Origin: Brachionus rotundiformis
Lineage: Eukaryota > Rotifera > Eurotatoria > Ploima > Brachionidae
Direction of reading: 5' to 3'
DNA length: 64,000 bases
Assembly (NCBI GenBank): GCA_016802295.1
Contig: JAESIW010000180.1
Location: 3,517,975-3,581,974, forward strand
This document shows, one piece after another, positions 22,201 through 36,597 of this stretch. The notes under the pieces were generated by a model that ran no database searches, was not told where the DNA came from, and worked only from the letters and a program-made list of their open reading frames with translations. Within the stretch, counting starts at the first letter, position 1; each line of letters opens with the position of its first letter. Made by a program: the position numbers and the translations under genes.

Positions 22201-23649
22201 TTGATTAATTCGCTCAGTTGATAGTTACATTTTAGCCGAGCTAATAGTCTACAAAACTCGTGATAACACTTGGTATCTTCGAGACCCTTTAATTTATTAA
22301 ATTAAAACAAAAATTCAAAATTTAAATTCAATGATTATTACTGTAGAATTAGCAAGAATTTTTTTAACACCGCTACATAATTCATTCAAATATTTCATTC
22401 GTTCAGTATTGTTAAAAAAGCTTCGTCTAATAGCTGACATTTGTACCAAGCAAGCCAGGCAATTAGAACCAATTTCAGGAGGAAGATGAAAATAAAGGTT
22501 AAAAAACAATTCAATATTGGTAAAATCCATTATCACTTTTAACATTAGCTATAATTGATGATAAAATTGTGGATTAAATTTTTTTACCAGATCTCCAAGT
22601 AGTGGGTATTTGCACAGTACTCATGTCATCAGTAGTTTCATCATTAGAATTTGCATTGCCAATAAAATCATATGCCAAACAGTTTAAACATAATTGAACC
22701 AAATGAGTAATGAGTTCTTTTTCATGTTGCTTGGAAGATAAGTCTCCATTAAAAATAGCAGTAATGTTGCGATTAGCGTCTTTTAACAGTGTACATGAGA
22801 GAGTAAATATTTCCAGCAATTGAGAATCCCGGAAAGAGCTCGAAATTTTGCGGTGTTTGGCTAAGGAACGATTCGCTTCGGTCTTAGACATTAAAAATTA
22901 TCCTTTTAACCTTAAAATTAATATTTTTTACTTCATCTAGATTATTTATTTCAGTAACTAATTCGCTCAAAAGCTTGATACCAATTACGCCAAGCTCAGG
23001 AGTACTCTGCAATAAGTCGATTAAAATAAATGTTAATAACTTTTTATTTAAAATTACTTGAATAAATTTTGAAATATCCTGTAAAATTTCTCTAAATGGA
23101 TAATTGCCACTGTCTTTGGATAAAACATCAAACCATCCAAGTTTGGTTATTTTGGAAAATAACTATTTACATTTGATTTTAATTTATATTTCGGAAAATT
23201 AACTCGGCAATAAAATTTACTTGGACTAGTGAATTTTTGACAAACTGAACCAATTTAGGTCTAGTATAAAGATAATTCAATATATAACATCCTAAACAAA
23301 AATATATTTTTCAAAAATAACTATTTTTTTAAGAGAGTACTTAGTTCATATTTATTCTGTGGGCTCAAAATCACAGTATTTCGAGAAATAGCTTTAATCA
23401 TCACAACACATGCTATATATTGGGAATAAGCACTCTAAAATATACTTTTATAGTTTACTTTGAAAGGATAATTTCAATGCCTACCGTTCCACGTTCAAGC
23501 AAAATTTGACATTTCTCTAAGCAATCAGGGCTGATCGAAAAGCTTTCCAAAAGTTTGTTAGCTTCTTGTACTTCTTGACTGGATGTCGAGCTGTAGAGCC
23601 TTTCACACAACTTTTCCAGTTCAACTATGTCCTGGGTTGTGGTCGACAT
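19271..23649 (-). CDS. XPO7: Exportin-7 (RanBP16 type)
   Basis: Importin-beta family nuclear transport receptor that carries proteins between nucleus and cytoplasm with RanGTP. Twelve minus-strand exons fit in phase: 23649-23485, 23434-23341, 23291-23221, 23162-23058, 23006-22932, 22882-22588, 22535-22342, 22286-22140, 22089-21859, 21525-19771, 19609-19482 and 19418-19271, giving 1135 residues (human 1087). Similarity to vertebrate XPO7 is strong throughout: SPDCLEKCQILLERG in the N-terminal HEAT repeat, KHRKISSSFRDSQL, LTWLVYIIGAVIGGR, TNLKYWTRSERI, GLARDLRGLAFAFNSR, PNGILLFREAS, LKGISICFSILKWSLSG and NQWSMSRPLLGLILLNEQ. The last exon retains FTQNIATFRRELNECF and ends with a divergent basic tail. 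Most introns are 45-65 nt; two are 161 and 333 nt. No sign of damage. Confidence 0.96.
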
Positions 23650-26600
23650 TTTAAAAATCTTTTCCAATCAACGTTTTCAAAATTAATTTATGCAGTCTTG
23701 AAATAATTTTAAAAATTAGAGTATATGACGTGTCTTTTTTTATAAAATAACATTTAATGAGAAGCCTCAAATCGTTCAAAGATCTTTAATTTAGATTTTT
23801 TTTTTAATCAGAAAAATTAAGAATTAAATTTTATTTATTTGATTTTAGAGTTAATCATATGCTTGTAAATAATTATTTTTCTGCAGTATTTAAAAGAAAT
23901 TATAAAAAACCACAAAAGAATCAGCTACTTAGTTATCAGAAAAAAATAGTCATTTGGATAAAATTTCTTCTAAGTAAAACTGCTGTCGATGGTCAAAGAA
24001 AATATTCAAAATTTGATGACAACTTATTTTCTAGCATGCAAATATGTATTTTAATAAATTAAAATATTAGAAAAAATATGTCTTTAATTTAGATTTTAAT
24101 AAAAAAAGCAAATCTAGCTTAAATTAATTTCCATTTATTATTATTTTAATTTTTGAAAAAATAACCTGCCAAATCTATATTATATCTTTGATTAATTTTT
24201 TTGATTTAGTGCTTTTAATTTTATATTATTCTTAAATTTATTTTTGAACATTTCTATGAAAAGTTCGTCAAGTTTTTTTAAATATTCGATGATCAATTAG
24301 CTTATTAGATTATTTTATTATCACATTGTCATATTAGAAGTGTTATCGTTAAATATATGGTCAGTTTTAGTGAAATTAAATTTGTTTTAAATGCGTTAGA
24401 ATACAAATATTAAATATTAATATAAGCAGACTTACTTAAATTTTGCTTTTATTACTAATAGTTTGATAAAGAAATTATTGTTTTTGATCCTCTATTAAAA
24501 AAAGGAATTTAAGCTTTATTCGTTAGGTTCTGATATAAACTTGATTATTTCGATAGTTATAAAACAAACTATTTTATCTAAAATACTTTTCTTTTTTAAG
24601 CTTTAATTAACCAAATTTGTTTTTAAATAGAACAGAATTTTATCATAATTGTGTTGGAAAGTATTTTTAATTTACAAAAATTTTGAAAGCTGGATACGAT
24701 TGAGAGAGTTTTGGAACCAGTTTAAAGAATATTCATTGATGACAACAAATAACCAATTTACTTTGTTAAAATTGTGAGTAAAAGTCCAAAGAGTTGAATT
24801 TAAAGTTTTAATTGAAAGTATCCAAATATTTAGGATGATTCTTCAAAATCATTTTGTCTGTAAATTAGACTTTATTTGTCTTTGGATCATCCTTTCAGGC
24901 TAATTAAAAAATTTTAAAAAATTCAAATAAAAAATTTAAATTTAAATTAAAAAAATAAATTGATCCTTAATTTATTTTTAAATTTTACAAAAATCAAAAT
25001 AATTAAAATTTATTTCAAAAAGAATTTTTTAAAAAGATTTCCGAAAGTTTAGAATTAAAATTAAAAAATTATTTATTTAAAAGTCTATCGAAATTATTAT
25101 TAACTAAATTAGATTACAACCAATCCATTAATATTATATTTTCAAATTTGATATTAATATCTATAATATATTAATTTTTTCTTTTTAACAATTACACAAT
25201 CTCTTTTCGTTGAGATAATTTTTTAAAGTTTATTTTTTATTTTCAAAAGTCTAATATTTTTTCATTATAATTTTACATTTTTTAAGGGCCAGAAACAGTA
25301 CGGATTTTATGCGAGGTTTTATTTTAATGCTTTGTTCTTTTAAAATAGCGATTTAATCAATCAGTAGAAAGAAATGGCTAAAATTTCTCAATTAAACCTT
25401 TAAGTACTTACAAAGTATATATAGATAAAATTAATTACAAAATTTTGCAACATGAGTAAGCAACTTATTTGATTAATGAATCTTAAAAAGATTATAAAAA
25501 CATTTAGATAAGATTCTAATAAGGAAAGAATGATTTGACTGATAATAGTTAATTTCAATACTTTTTAGAAGATTTAGTTTTGCCCAAGAATACTGATGAA
25601 ATATTTTGAATAATCAGAAAATCTTGGTATCAACAAAACAAAAGTTAAAATGAAAATTATAATTACTTGTTCAAATAAAATTGGCAGGAAGTAGTATGTG
25701 TGGCAGTTTTTATTTTCTAAATTGCGTAACAATTGAATAAATAATTTGCTTTTAAGCTTAGTATAAATTAACCAATGCTTTCCAATGGAACAAGCTTAAT
25801 TAACTAAAAAAAATATTTGAAAGATTTTAGATACCATAACTGAGTTTAGTATGTTTTCAAAACTATTTTAGATAAATAAAAAAATTAATCGATCCTTGTT
25901 TATTTGTCTTAGTTAACTATATTTTTTATTCCAATATTCAAAATTTTTCATGCATTTTGAAAACTAACAAAAAATAATCAAATAAAATAAAGATGAAGTG
26001 TAAGGAAGCTTTTATAAATATCCTCAAATGATTGTCATTTTGTTTGTAAACGCTTTTAATTTATCAAATTAATCAAAATTTTTATAATCAATATTTTTAA
26101 TATTTAAGAAGATTGTTAGAACTTGTTGAAAAAATTTTTTTTTATAATTTTGTCATTGAAGTAGAATTTAAATATATAATTTATATATTAGATTAGCCTT
26201 TAGATACAACACACCTTTAATAAACCTTTTGAAAATGGTTTTTACTTGAACTTAAATTCGCTTTATTGTTAAACAATATTGCCTATTAGAAAATTTTAAT
26301 TATTTAATTAATTAATTAATTAGAAAATTAAAGCAAATAAAAACTAAATATTTTAATTTTTGCATTTGATCAAGTATTTCTCTTAAAATTCAATTAGTTT
26401 TTTTAGCCTAATTCATGAAATATTGATAATGTATAATAAGTTTTATTAAAGAAAAATGGAAATATCAATTTAATTTAATTGATATTTTCTTTAGAATTTG
26501 CTGATATTTAGATAATGTAATGATATCAAAAATTATTGTATCTAATTACTTCATTTATAAATGGGATCAATCTATCGGATTATCTATGCATTGTTATTTA

Positions 26601-27506
26601 ACAAGTCTATCATTTTTTAAGTTTTAATAATGTACATCAAAAAGGTTACTGCAAACAAAACAATTCGGCTATTTACTATTTTTATTTTATATTTAAATTC
26701 TTTAATTTAATAAGTTTATTATTTAACCAAATAATCAAAATAGTATAAATAAAAGTTTATTTGAATTTTTTAGTCTAAGTATTCTTCGAGTCAAGTTCTA
26801 AATTTCTTTCTTTAACCAAAGAATAACTAAAATAGTTTTAAGAGTCTATCGATAAGATTGCCTAGGCTTACTTGGAATATTTAAATTCAATTTAGGTTAG
26901 TCATTTATTAAAAACACAGTTTGAGATTCATTTTTAAGCAAAAGAAAAAAAAATTCATTTCACCGACACGGCAAATAATATTATTAATTTTTCTTTCTTA
27001 TAATTTAAACAAATTATCCATTTAGCTTCAGATTAATTAAATTATATTGTCTGAAGTAGCAGGTCAAATATCAGTTTATTTTATTTGAAAATATCTTGGA
27101 TTTTGGCGTATTTATTTTTAGTTCTTAGTCTAAAGTATATCATTCTATGTAATCAAATATTCATTTGGTTATTTTAATCTAACCACAGTGATACCTCAAT
27201 GCAGGTTCGACTCAAAATCAATAGAGCACTTATTGATTTGAAGTATATATTTTGCTTTGAGACTAAATATTTAATTAATTTTGTGTTTTGGTTTTAATTA
27301 TGAGTCTAAAAGATTCAATTTTTAGGCATGATCGAAATTTCAAATTTCCAAGTCACACTTTTTAAACAACCCAAAAACAAATATTAATAAATAGAAATAT
27401 TTATGGGCTTATTAAAAAAGAAATATTTTTTGTTTTAATATTTTTTTGCTGAAATTGATTTTCAAATTTTGATTTGAATTTTAAATTAGGATCTATCGGA
27501 AAATGA

Positions 27507-28238
27507 ATTTTTACAGTAAAATTTGTCAGTCAATCGTCGACAATTAATGTTTGAAGTTTTGATATTAAGACAGCATTTTATCTAAAAGTAAATATAATTA
27601 TATTAAAAGCTTATAAAAAAGCTTCCTAATTTTTTTTANNNNNNNNNNNNNNNNNNNNNNNNNNNNNNNNNNNNNNNNNNNNNNNNNNNNNNNNNNNNNN
27701 NNNNNNNNNNNNNNNNNNNNNNNNNNNNNNNNNNNNNNNNNNNNNNNNNNNNNNNNNNNNNNNNNNNNNNNNNNNNNNNNNNNNNNNNNNNNNNNNNNNN
27801 NNNNNNNNNNNNNNNNNNNNNNNNNNNNNNNNNNNNNNNNNNNNNNNNNNNNNNNNNNNNNNNNNNNNNNNNNNNNNNNNNNNNNNNNNNNNNNNNNNNN
27901 NNNNNNNNNNNNNNNNNNNNNNNNNNNNNNNNNNNNNNNNNNNNNNNNNNNNNNNNNNNNNNNNNNNNNNNNNNNNNNNNNNNNNNNNNNNNNNNNNNNN
28001 NNNNNNNNNNNNNNNNNNNNNNNNNNNNNNNNNNNNNNNNNNNNNNNNNNNNNNNNNNNNNNNNNNNNNNNNNNNNNNNNNNNNNNNNNNNNNNNNNNNN
28101 NNNNNNNATTTTTACAGTAAAATTTGTAAGTCAATCGTCTACAATTAATGTTTGAAGTTTTGATATTAAGACAGCATTTTATCTAAAAGTAAATATAATT
28201 ATATTAAAAGCTTATAAAAAAGCTTCCTAATTTTTTTA
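27507..28238. repeat. Near-identical 132-bp copies flanking an assembly gap
   Basis: The 132 bases before the gap (27507-27638) reappear directly after it (28108-28238), with two base differences (GTCAGTC/GTAAGTC and GTCGAC/GTCTAC) and one fewer T in a run. Such a pattern suggests either two haplotypes placed side by side with an artificial gap or a genuine tandem repeat unit only partly assembled. Confidence 0.85.
27639..28107. other. Assembly gap (469 Ns)
   Basis: A run of N bases. Any frame crossing it is meaningless. Its true content and length are unknown. Confidence 1.
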
Positions 28239-31200
28239 TACGGATGAGCATTGAAATGATAATAGCAATTTTATTTGTTAAACAAATATCGTATTTCTAG
28301 ATAAATTAGATTAACCATTTAACATCTTGGTTAGTATTCCTAAATAAACAGCATTTCTGATAATTGCTGATATTAGATATCTATAAGCATATATTTTTAT
28401 TTTTCATTAATTTTTTTTCAAATATAAAATAAAATTTTTCTCATTAGCTAATTTTCTTCCAAATTTTTATTTAGTAAAAGTGTTTAAAAATTAAAAGTCT
28501 TATATTCAAGTTTAATAAAATAAGTGATTTTATCCATTTAGTAGGAAATTACGAGAAATCGAGAATATTTTTATCTAAGAAAAATTTAAGATACGAAATT
28601 AATAAGAAATATTATATATACAAGGTTACTTGGATATATTTACCAAAAATAAATACAAGCTTTTACCAAAATATGGAGCTAACTATAAGAAGACAATTTA
28701 GGAGATTTTAGTTTCAGTATACCAATATTTAGTTAGATCTATTTGGATAATTAATTATTTTTTTCATAAATAATCATGACGTGTCATTAATTTTGTTTGA
28801 CTCTAGCCACATGTTTCTGTTTTGTTTCACAAAAATTTATTTTATATTTCAAATATTACCTTATAGCCTTAATTGCATTACCTTAAAATATTAATTTTTT
28901 CAAATTTTTAAAATAAGCAAAAAACAGATTATTTTTATTGTTTATTAAAGTAAAAAGCGCTCATTTAATCAAAAAAAAATTTAAATTGTCATAATCAAGT
29001 CAAAATTTTAGTTAAATTTAAAAACTATTACTCGAAAAAGACTATTTTTTTATAAGTTAAACCAACTTTTTTTATTTAATTTGGTATTTATACAAACTTG
29101 TCAAAAGAAAAAAAAGGTTATCTATCGATCTTTAAAATTTTTTAAATTAGAGGTTAACATTTAAAAATGAAAGAAAATCGTTTAATTTTAATTTTATTAT
29201 TTCAGGTTTAATCCAAAATCCCAAAGTTGACCAAAATTTTCAAACCAATTCCAGCTAGGATTTTAACACTTGATTTTTTATTACTTCAAAACTGTAAAGA
29301 TATTTTAAGCTCTATTATGAAGATAAAGATTGAGTCAAGTATTCTATAATCTAATATTTTTATTTCCAGAAACTTCATCTTCTTGGTAAATAAACTGATA
29401 ATATTTAATATTAGATATCGAATAAAACAGGACAAAAAATCGATTTTTGTCTCTATGGAAATACATTTAATTCATTTATACTTTTTAATTATCTTCAAGT
29501 TGTCATTAATTTTTAGACTATTTAGTTTTAAAAGTCAAAATTTTCGAGCCAAACAGATTAAGTTGTTTGGTCAACGTGATTAAAAAAAATGAGAACGAGA
29601 TTTAAAAATCTTGGTCAGCTTATCACTTCGACGTTATTTAATCCAAAAAAATAGAATAACGAAGAATAATAATTAAATAGTTAGATATATCAGAAAAGTT
29701 GTATTTAATAGAGAGCTGGCCTCATTTCTTAAATTAATATTTTATTTGTATTATATGTCCGAAATGCTTTTGGGCCGAGCTCCTATTGAAACAGAACAAA
29801 GGCTACAATTTAATCTCCTGATTGAAAATCAATTTTAGCAAAAGTCAAATATTTGCCTCTAAATAATCGAGATAATTTTTTATTTGTTGAACCTTTTATA
29901 AAGGGTTTTTAGCTAAAAAAAATTAAGTAAACAAACAAAAAAAAGCTTTTCTTTAATATTAATTTATAACCAAGTTTTAATATTTATCTAATAACTATAA
30001 AGTCTTATAAAATGATTTTCATTTTAGCTTGAATGACTAGAGCACGGACCTAACGCTAGCAAAATGGAAATGGGCTTTTACTCTTTGAGGAATATGATTT
30101 TTTAATTCCAAGTTCCTCTGGGATTTCAGAGCGTAGATATAACTATTTAGGGAAATAAAAATAAATTAACGACCATTTATCCAAATACTGGAATAATACA
30201 CACTGCCACGAGCTTTATTTTTCCAATAAGATTCAAATGAAAGAAAGCTGAATTTTCTCAGAATCATAATAGAATCAATATGTTTAATATGAATTGATTT
30301 ATCGATTCAAGTTAATGAATACATACTAGTACATCAATCAGTTTAATCTATAATTTTGATTATTAATCGATATTTTTAGAGTAAAGCTTGATTAACTAGA
30401 CTTCTATAGCGATCGCATGCATGCTTTTTCAATTCATTTGATTTATTAATCATTCCAAGAGGATAATTAAGTTAGATGGAATAAGAGGAACAGGCAACGG
30501 CTATCTTACATTTGCTTTATCTTTTTAGTTTTATCAATCATTAATAGACAACATTGGTTGATAAGGCACAACAAACTGTTGAAAAGTCTATCGAAATATA
30601 TTGTTTTTTTTTTAGAGTCTAATTATCGTAAATTCACCATTAAAGTTTAATTTTTAAGCCATTTATTTATTCATATGAATTATTAAAAGTTTTTTAATTT
30701 GACACAAATAAAGAGTCTTTTTATGGGAAAATAAGAAACAAAAAACGAATTAAGTTAAATTAAATTGTAAAAAAATACTATCTTAGCAATAATCTATTTA
30801 AAGTTTATTATTAAGATTAATACATACTTTTATTTAAGAGTACATTTACTAAAAAAATTTTGAATTAATTACCTAAGGCTGATAAAATTTTGTTAAAAAA
30901 TGAATCATTCAAACACAATTAATAGTCTCGACTAAAATATTAATTAATTTTTTGTTTAATTGAAAGGTAAAATTTAAAAAATAAGAAAGGATTAGTTTGA
31001 ACATTTGAATATAAAAAATTTAAATAAAACAATTTCTATTTTTTGTTTAAAAATCAAAAAATTCTAGAGATAAATTTTTTGTTTTTTTAGGTTAGTTAAA
31101 ATTTTTGAAATTAAATTTGCATTAATATTTCACAAAAAATTTAAAATCTAGTTGTTCTTGAACCAAAACATGAACGGTCTCGAATCGTTTAATAAAAATC

Positions 31201-32400
31201 CAACGATATGCAAAATTTATCTGCAATTAAATCAGCAGTTAATCTAGACAGCAAAAAAATTTTTATCAAAATATTTCATTAATCAAAAAATGGATCAAGA
31301 TTATTTTAAACAAGCATTTAAATTCTAAATTTATGACATGTTTTGACTTAAAAGAAGTCACGAAGTATTTTTATTATTCAAAAAGATCTCAGATTTCTAC
31401 AATCAAGTAGTCTACGGTTAGAAAAAAGCTTTAAAAATCGGTCTAATTTTTAATTTTTTGAGACATCTGTCCATAATTTAAATTAAGAATATTTTTTTAT
31501 GAATTGAGCATTTTCCTAATTAGGAAACGATTCGGTGCGTAATTTTTGTTCAAATTTATGGATAAGATTTCAAAGCCATCTTTCTAAATTGGTCATTAAT
31601 TTTAAATAGTTTTTGAAATGATTTATGTTTTGTATACCTTTGAGTATTTACACAAGCTGAGCCAGTTTAAGTATTCAATTAAAATTTTTAAGTAATTGCT
31701 CTCTTAAACTCAAAAATTAGCCTAAATTAAATTACTGATTTTCAGTACAAAATCTGGCCTATTCCTTTAACTTATTGAATTTTTCCTCCTGCTTTATTTG
31801 ATTATAATTAATCAACAAGATATATTATATAATATACTGGTAAAATTTTGGACCTAGATTGAAAGCATTTGTTTACAGGTTAACTCAAACAATATTTATG
31901 AAATATTTAACAATATTTCATTTTTTTTCATATCAAACTTTGGTAAATCAAATCTTATCACGTTTTATCAGAATTTTTTACCAAGCTAAACAAGTAAGAG
32001 TAACTTTGTACGCGAATAGCATTCACTTTTTATTATTAAATAAAATAAATATTATTTTCCAAAAAAAAAAACATATAAATAAACACGAAGTAAGATTAAT
32101 TTTTAATAACCTTTGCTGTCACATCTCTCGGCATGAGAATCTCTCTTTAGAGTATTAATAATAAAGTGATTAGGTTTAATCACGATTTTTTTTCGGCAAA
32201 AAAAACTCTAATCTAAGCACGGAACTAAATAAATGTTTCATAAGGGCTACCATCTGCGTTCATTTAATTCGGCACATGAACTTAATTACAAGATCATGGC
32301 ATGTGACATCTCATTTGGCATTCAAATCGATTTTTAATTTATTTCACCTCTTAAATATAAGTTTATAAAAAAATCACTTATGATTAAATTTAAAAAAGAC

Positions 32401-32403
<3 letters not shown>

Positions 32404-32435
<32 letters not shown>
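32404..32435. repeat. (TA)n microsatellite
   Basis: About sixteen perfect AT dinucleotides in a row. A shorter tract of the same kind is at 33567-33582. Confidence 0.95.
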
Positions 32436-32439
<4 letters not shown>

Positions 32440-35400
32440 TTATAATATTCTTTTTTGTTTCTATTGATTGTAAGTAATCCAAGCCATTTTCGCCTTGTTT
32501 TCTTAGCGTTTTCTATAAACATTCTTAGTCCTTTAAATAAACTTTAGAGGGAAGTATTTCAAATATTTATTCATAAATGGCGAAATAATATATTTTTTCT
32601 AGTCCTATAAGTAAACATCAAAATATTTAACATGTTGCTTGGATTTTTCTTAGAGGCTATTTTGTTTAAGTTAAAAATTTGAAAATATTTTTTCGGTCTG
32701 ATAATTTATATCAAATGGCTCTTAAATTTGACCAAATATAAGCAAAATTTTAGCTATTCAAATCGCTAGTGATAGTGCTCCAGGCTAATTTGAATCTCTA
32801 ATTGATATTCAAAGTGTTTTTACATTTTTTTGTTAAATTATACTCCCAGTAGTCAAAATAAAGTTCAAATACGTAATTTGTAGGTTAGTTTAAAAAAATT
32901 GGTATTATAAAAGTTTGAGGCTAATTAAAATTAATTTCAAATTTTTTCAACCAGTGCTTGATGCCTATGATTTTTGTCTTTTATCTTATGGTCAAATGCT
33001 GATTCGGTTTTTAATTAATTTTTTTAATCGGATGTTTACCAATTGTTAACCATGTTTATCCGATTAAATAGTATAATTAAAATATAATTACATGCCTTGT
33101 AGTAGGAATAAACAAATCGATTTGACTGGTGTCCGACTTATTTATGAATTTAAACAATAGGGCAGATGATTCAGAGCCTAATTAGCTATGGGCTTTTAAG
33201 TTTAAGTATTTGGTAATTAATTTTTTTCTAACAAATGTTGATAAAACATCTTTATTTTAATTAATATGCCAAAGTAATACTAGTTTTCAAATGTAATAAA
33301 TACATAAAGTTGTTTGTTTTGAATCTTGACTTATATGAAGCATAAATTGATGCTTTTTTAAACAAAATAGTTATTAATCTATAAAGTTATCAAAAAAAGG
33401 CAATTTAAATCTTTAAAAATGCTCGGTAAATGCATCATTTTGCATTATATAATCACATCATAGGAGAAAATAATGTTGATTTTACATTACAACTTAAAAT
33501 TAGATAAGAATAGGGTATTTATTTAATAACTCAACACAATAATTCAAATAAAAAGAAAAAAAAATAATATATATATATATATTGCGTAATAAGTTTTTTT
33601 TGTAAATTTATGGAAATCGGAATTTTTATTAATTTTTTTTATATTAGATTAGGCAAATAAATCGTTTTTATGTCTCAAAAGTTTAGAGATAAGACTTCAG
33701 TATAACAAAACTAAAATTAATGAAACGATCTTCATGAATTTTTATTACTTTTGAGCTAAATACTTTTACTTTGGAAAGCAAGGTTCATTTGAAGTTTTGA
33801 ATTTAAAAAAAAAGACGTCAGCGTTATTTAAACGCCCTTTAACTATTTTCTAATACCTTTATTTGTTAATACAATAATAATTGACTACAAATATCTTTTT
33901 AATCGATTGCTTATTAAAATCTCGTTAGTAATAGTTCTTGCACCTAAATTTCTGATCTACAAAAAGCTAACCAAATAATGGAAAAGCTTTGACCCAAATA
34001 GATATGATAACATTATCTAGATTTAATTTTTCGATGCCGAAAAAGTAAAATTAAAATTTTTTTAAAATAAAATGATGGATGTGTCCTTCAATTTCAATTT
34101 TTGTCTAGTCTTAGAACATTTTTAGATTAGCTGCTATGAACGATTTTCGTTTTCAAAGCCAATTAAGTCTTTAAACTAGGTCAATTTTTTATTTGTTTAT
34201 CAAAGCCTGAACTATTTTAAATCCATATATTTTTTATTTCAAGACTTAAATTCTTCAGCTCATAGCCATTGGCATGTACATGATAGATGGCTAGATATAT
34301 ACTTAATTAGTCTTTGCCAATGTAAAGCACTAATGGTTATTGATTAATTAGCAATGGAGTTGGTTTTGATTATTACTAAGCCAGAATAGTAAAAGGTTAT
34401 AAATCAACATTTTTAATTTCAAATTATGCTAAGTAGAGCTTCTGTATCAATTGAATCGTGAAAATTTCAAATATCATAGTTTTTAGATTAGTGGTGAAAA
34501 TTTTATTTAGCTCAGTTGGTGAACTATGCGAAATGTATCAGTTTCTTGGTAATTTTCCCTATGTTTGACCAGTATTTGGGCAAATTCTAAGGAAGCTGAG
34601 AGTGTGGGATTGGCACCTATCCTAATTATTCGACATGCGCAAAAATCTTTATTCCTTATCTATTTTTGAATTCATTTTTCATGATATTTTATGCAATAAG
34701 ATAAACATTTATAATTTAATTTTATCTAGATATTTCAAGACATACAATTATTAAATAAATTTTATCGCAGCCTCGTACAAAATCGACTCGCTCCAACTCA
34801 AACAAAAAATAATTTAAATTTTATTTTTATTTACAGGAAAATAGCGATTATATGATTATTCGTTGCTTATTTATTTCTTCATATCAACAACATAATCGAT
34901 TTGAATTAACCAACTCATGCAACCAACTTAAGCAGACTTAAACACTTTTAGAATAAAAGAATTACATAACTTTAAAAAAAAGGTTTTAAACTAAAAATTT
35001 GGTCAAGGGAAAATATTTTCGAATAATTTTGTTGTTTATTCCGCAAACCATCAAGCTTATATCAAATATAAACAAAAATATAGTTTCACTGCTAAAAACA
35101 TCCATTTGTGGTGAAGTTCATGATTTTTGTCTTGTTGAAAAACTAAAACTATCAATTGACCCAGCAGGACTAGCAAAAATTTTTTTTAGTTTTTAGGTTA
35201 AAATAACTAAATATGGAATCACGTTTCCACAATTGAATCAGATAAGATTTTTTTTATTTTGAAGCAACTATCTTAATTGATTGTTAGGCTATCATATGAC
35301 AGACAATTTTTCCAAAGATGAGTACAAGAATGTTTGATTTTGATTAAAATAGGAGAAAATTTTAGGTTACAGATTTATCTTTGGGCAATGCTTTAGAAGA

Positions 35401-35579
35401 TGAAAAAGAACGGCTAATCTTCATCAAGATGATATTTGATTCCTGACCAAATGAAGATATGAGTTTTCAATACCAAATAATTTCAAATACTCTATTTACA
35501 TAGAGGATTTCAAATAGGCCTGATTAAGTTAATTTGTTTTGATATTTTTCAGACTTAGCTCCGGGATATTATTAAATGG

Positions 35580-35720
35580 CTAAATATCAGAATTTTGACA
35601 AATGGCTTCTAATTTATTCCACATTGTAGCTTCCCGTCGGTCCATTGTGTATACATCTACATTTTGGTCGCTTCTAATAGAATAACGAGGAACTAGGGCT
35701 TGATGTGCATGGGCTTCCAT
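35580..35720 (-). CDS. Small orphan reading frame of 46 residues
   Basis: An ATG-to-stop frame whose base composition is far less AT-rich than its surroundings. It encodes a hydrophilic peptide beginning MEAHAHQALVPRYS and containing YTMDRREATMWNKLEAIC. The frame stays open a little upstream (RKFVFV before the Met), so it may be the last exon of a spliced gene or a fragment of a decayed one. I recognise no family, see no clear acceptor upstream, and cannot exclude a retroelement remnant. Confidence 0.35.
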   Translation of the reverse strand: MEAHAHQALVPRYSIRSDQNVDVYTMDRREATMWNKLEAICQNSDI

Positions 35721-36597
35721 GACAAATACAAATTTCCGAGTAGTTAAGTGGATTGTAAATAAGAAAAATTATACTTGAAAAATTATAAGTGGAGATCGAA
35801 TTTATAGTTTATTAAAAATTAAAAAGTAAAGTGAGTTTTTACAAGTGCATTGAGTCAAAGCAGGAACAAATTTTCAGCAACAAGTGGAAATTCAAAAGTC
35901 GTAAGATGGTTTGGAAGAAAATTATTTATGCTAATCAAAAATTATAATCTAATAAAATTAGTAAGGCTAATGAGAAAACATGAGCTATAAATTTCTTTCG
36001 ATTTAGTTTTAGATTCGTTTGGCAACCTAAAGTAAAAACAAGTCTTGTCTTGCCAAAAGTTTTGGCGTTTGCCAAGACTAATTCTACAATTTTGTCAACA
36101 TTTCACAAACCACGCGCTCAAAATGATCATAATATATTTTTAAAAAATTTTTAAATATCGGTAATTTTGGCATTAAAATAGAATTATTATTTAAATTAAA
36201 TAATTTATGCCACTTGGTAATTTTCAACTAAAGCTTTATTATTAAAAGAACAACAAATAAAATCAAGTTGTTCATACGTTTTGTTGTTGTAAGCTTATAT
36301 TACTCCAAGAGCTGATTTATCTATTTTAAATCGTTGATTTTTTTGCTAATTTAGAAATTTCGAAAACATATTGAATTAAATTAAAAATTTTCTAAAAAAT
36401 AAAAAAAAAATAATTAACATTTTTTTTCTTCAAAATTATTTATCTTTTGATTGTTGTTTCTCTTATCAGTATCTTGTTTCTTTCAAAAATTAATTGTCGA
36501 GGAGCAGTCCTAGTTATTAATTTAAATTTTTTTCATTTATTTTAGATTTAAGTAAATTTCGTCACGTTTATCATTTTTGGTCAGCCATTGTCAAAAA

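Larger units (their letters stand above)
23650..36597. other. 13-kb gene-poor region
   Basis: No gene is supported across nearly 13 kb, apart from one small minus-strand frame at 35580-35720. The region is extremely AT-rich, with A/T homopolymers, two TA microsatellites, and an assembly gap whose flanks are duplicated. A few islands, for example 30030-30130, 32220-32340 and 34240-34400, are of higher complexity and could be regulatory elements or eroded repeats, but this is speculative. Upstream exons of the villin-headpiece gene starting at 36598 could lie here if it has a longer isoform; I found no LIM-like cysteine/histidine exon. Confidence 0.5.

Noticed and set aside
27598..28134. 178-codon open frame on the minus strand
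   Set aside because: It is almost entirely Ns from the assembly gap.
31859..32158. 99-codon plus-strand frame
   Set aside because: Composition is typical of random AT-rich sequence (Phe, Ile, Leu, Lys, Asn), it starts at a non-ATG codon and has no motif.
34500..34620. Possible tRNA-like sequence (TAGCTCAGTTGGTGAAC)
   Set aside because: Only an A-box-like string is present; no B-box, anticodon arm or acceptor stem can be formed.
23650..36597. Search for LIM-domain exons upstream of gene A
   Set aside because: No open segment with the expected Cys/His spacing was found in either strand by eye.
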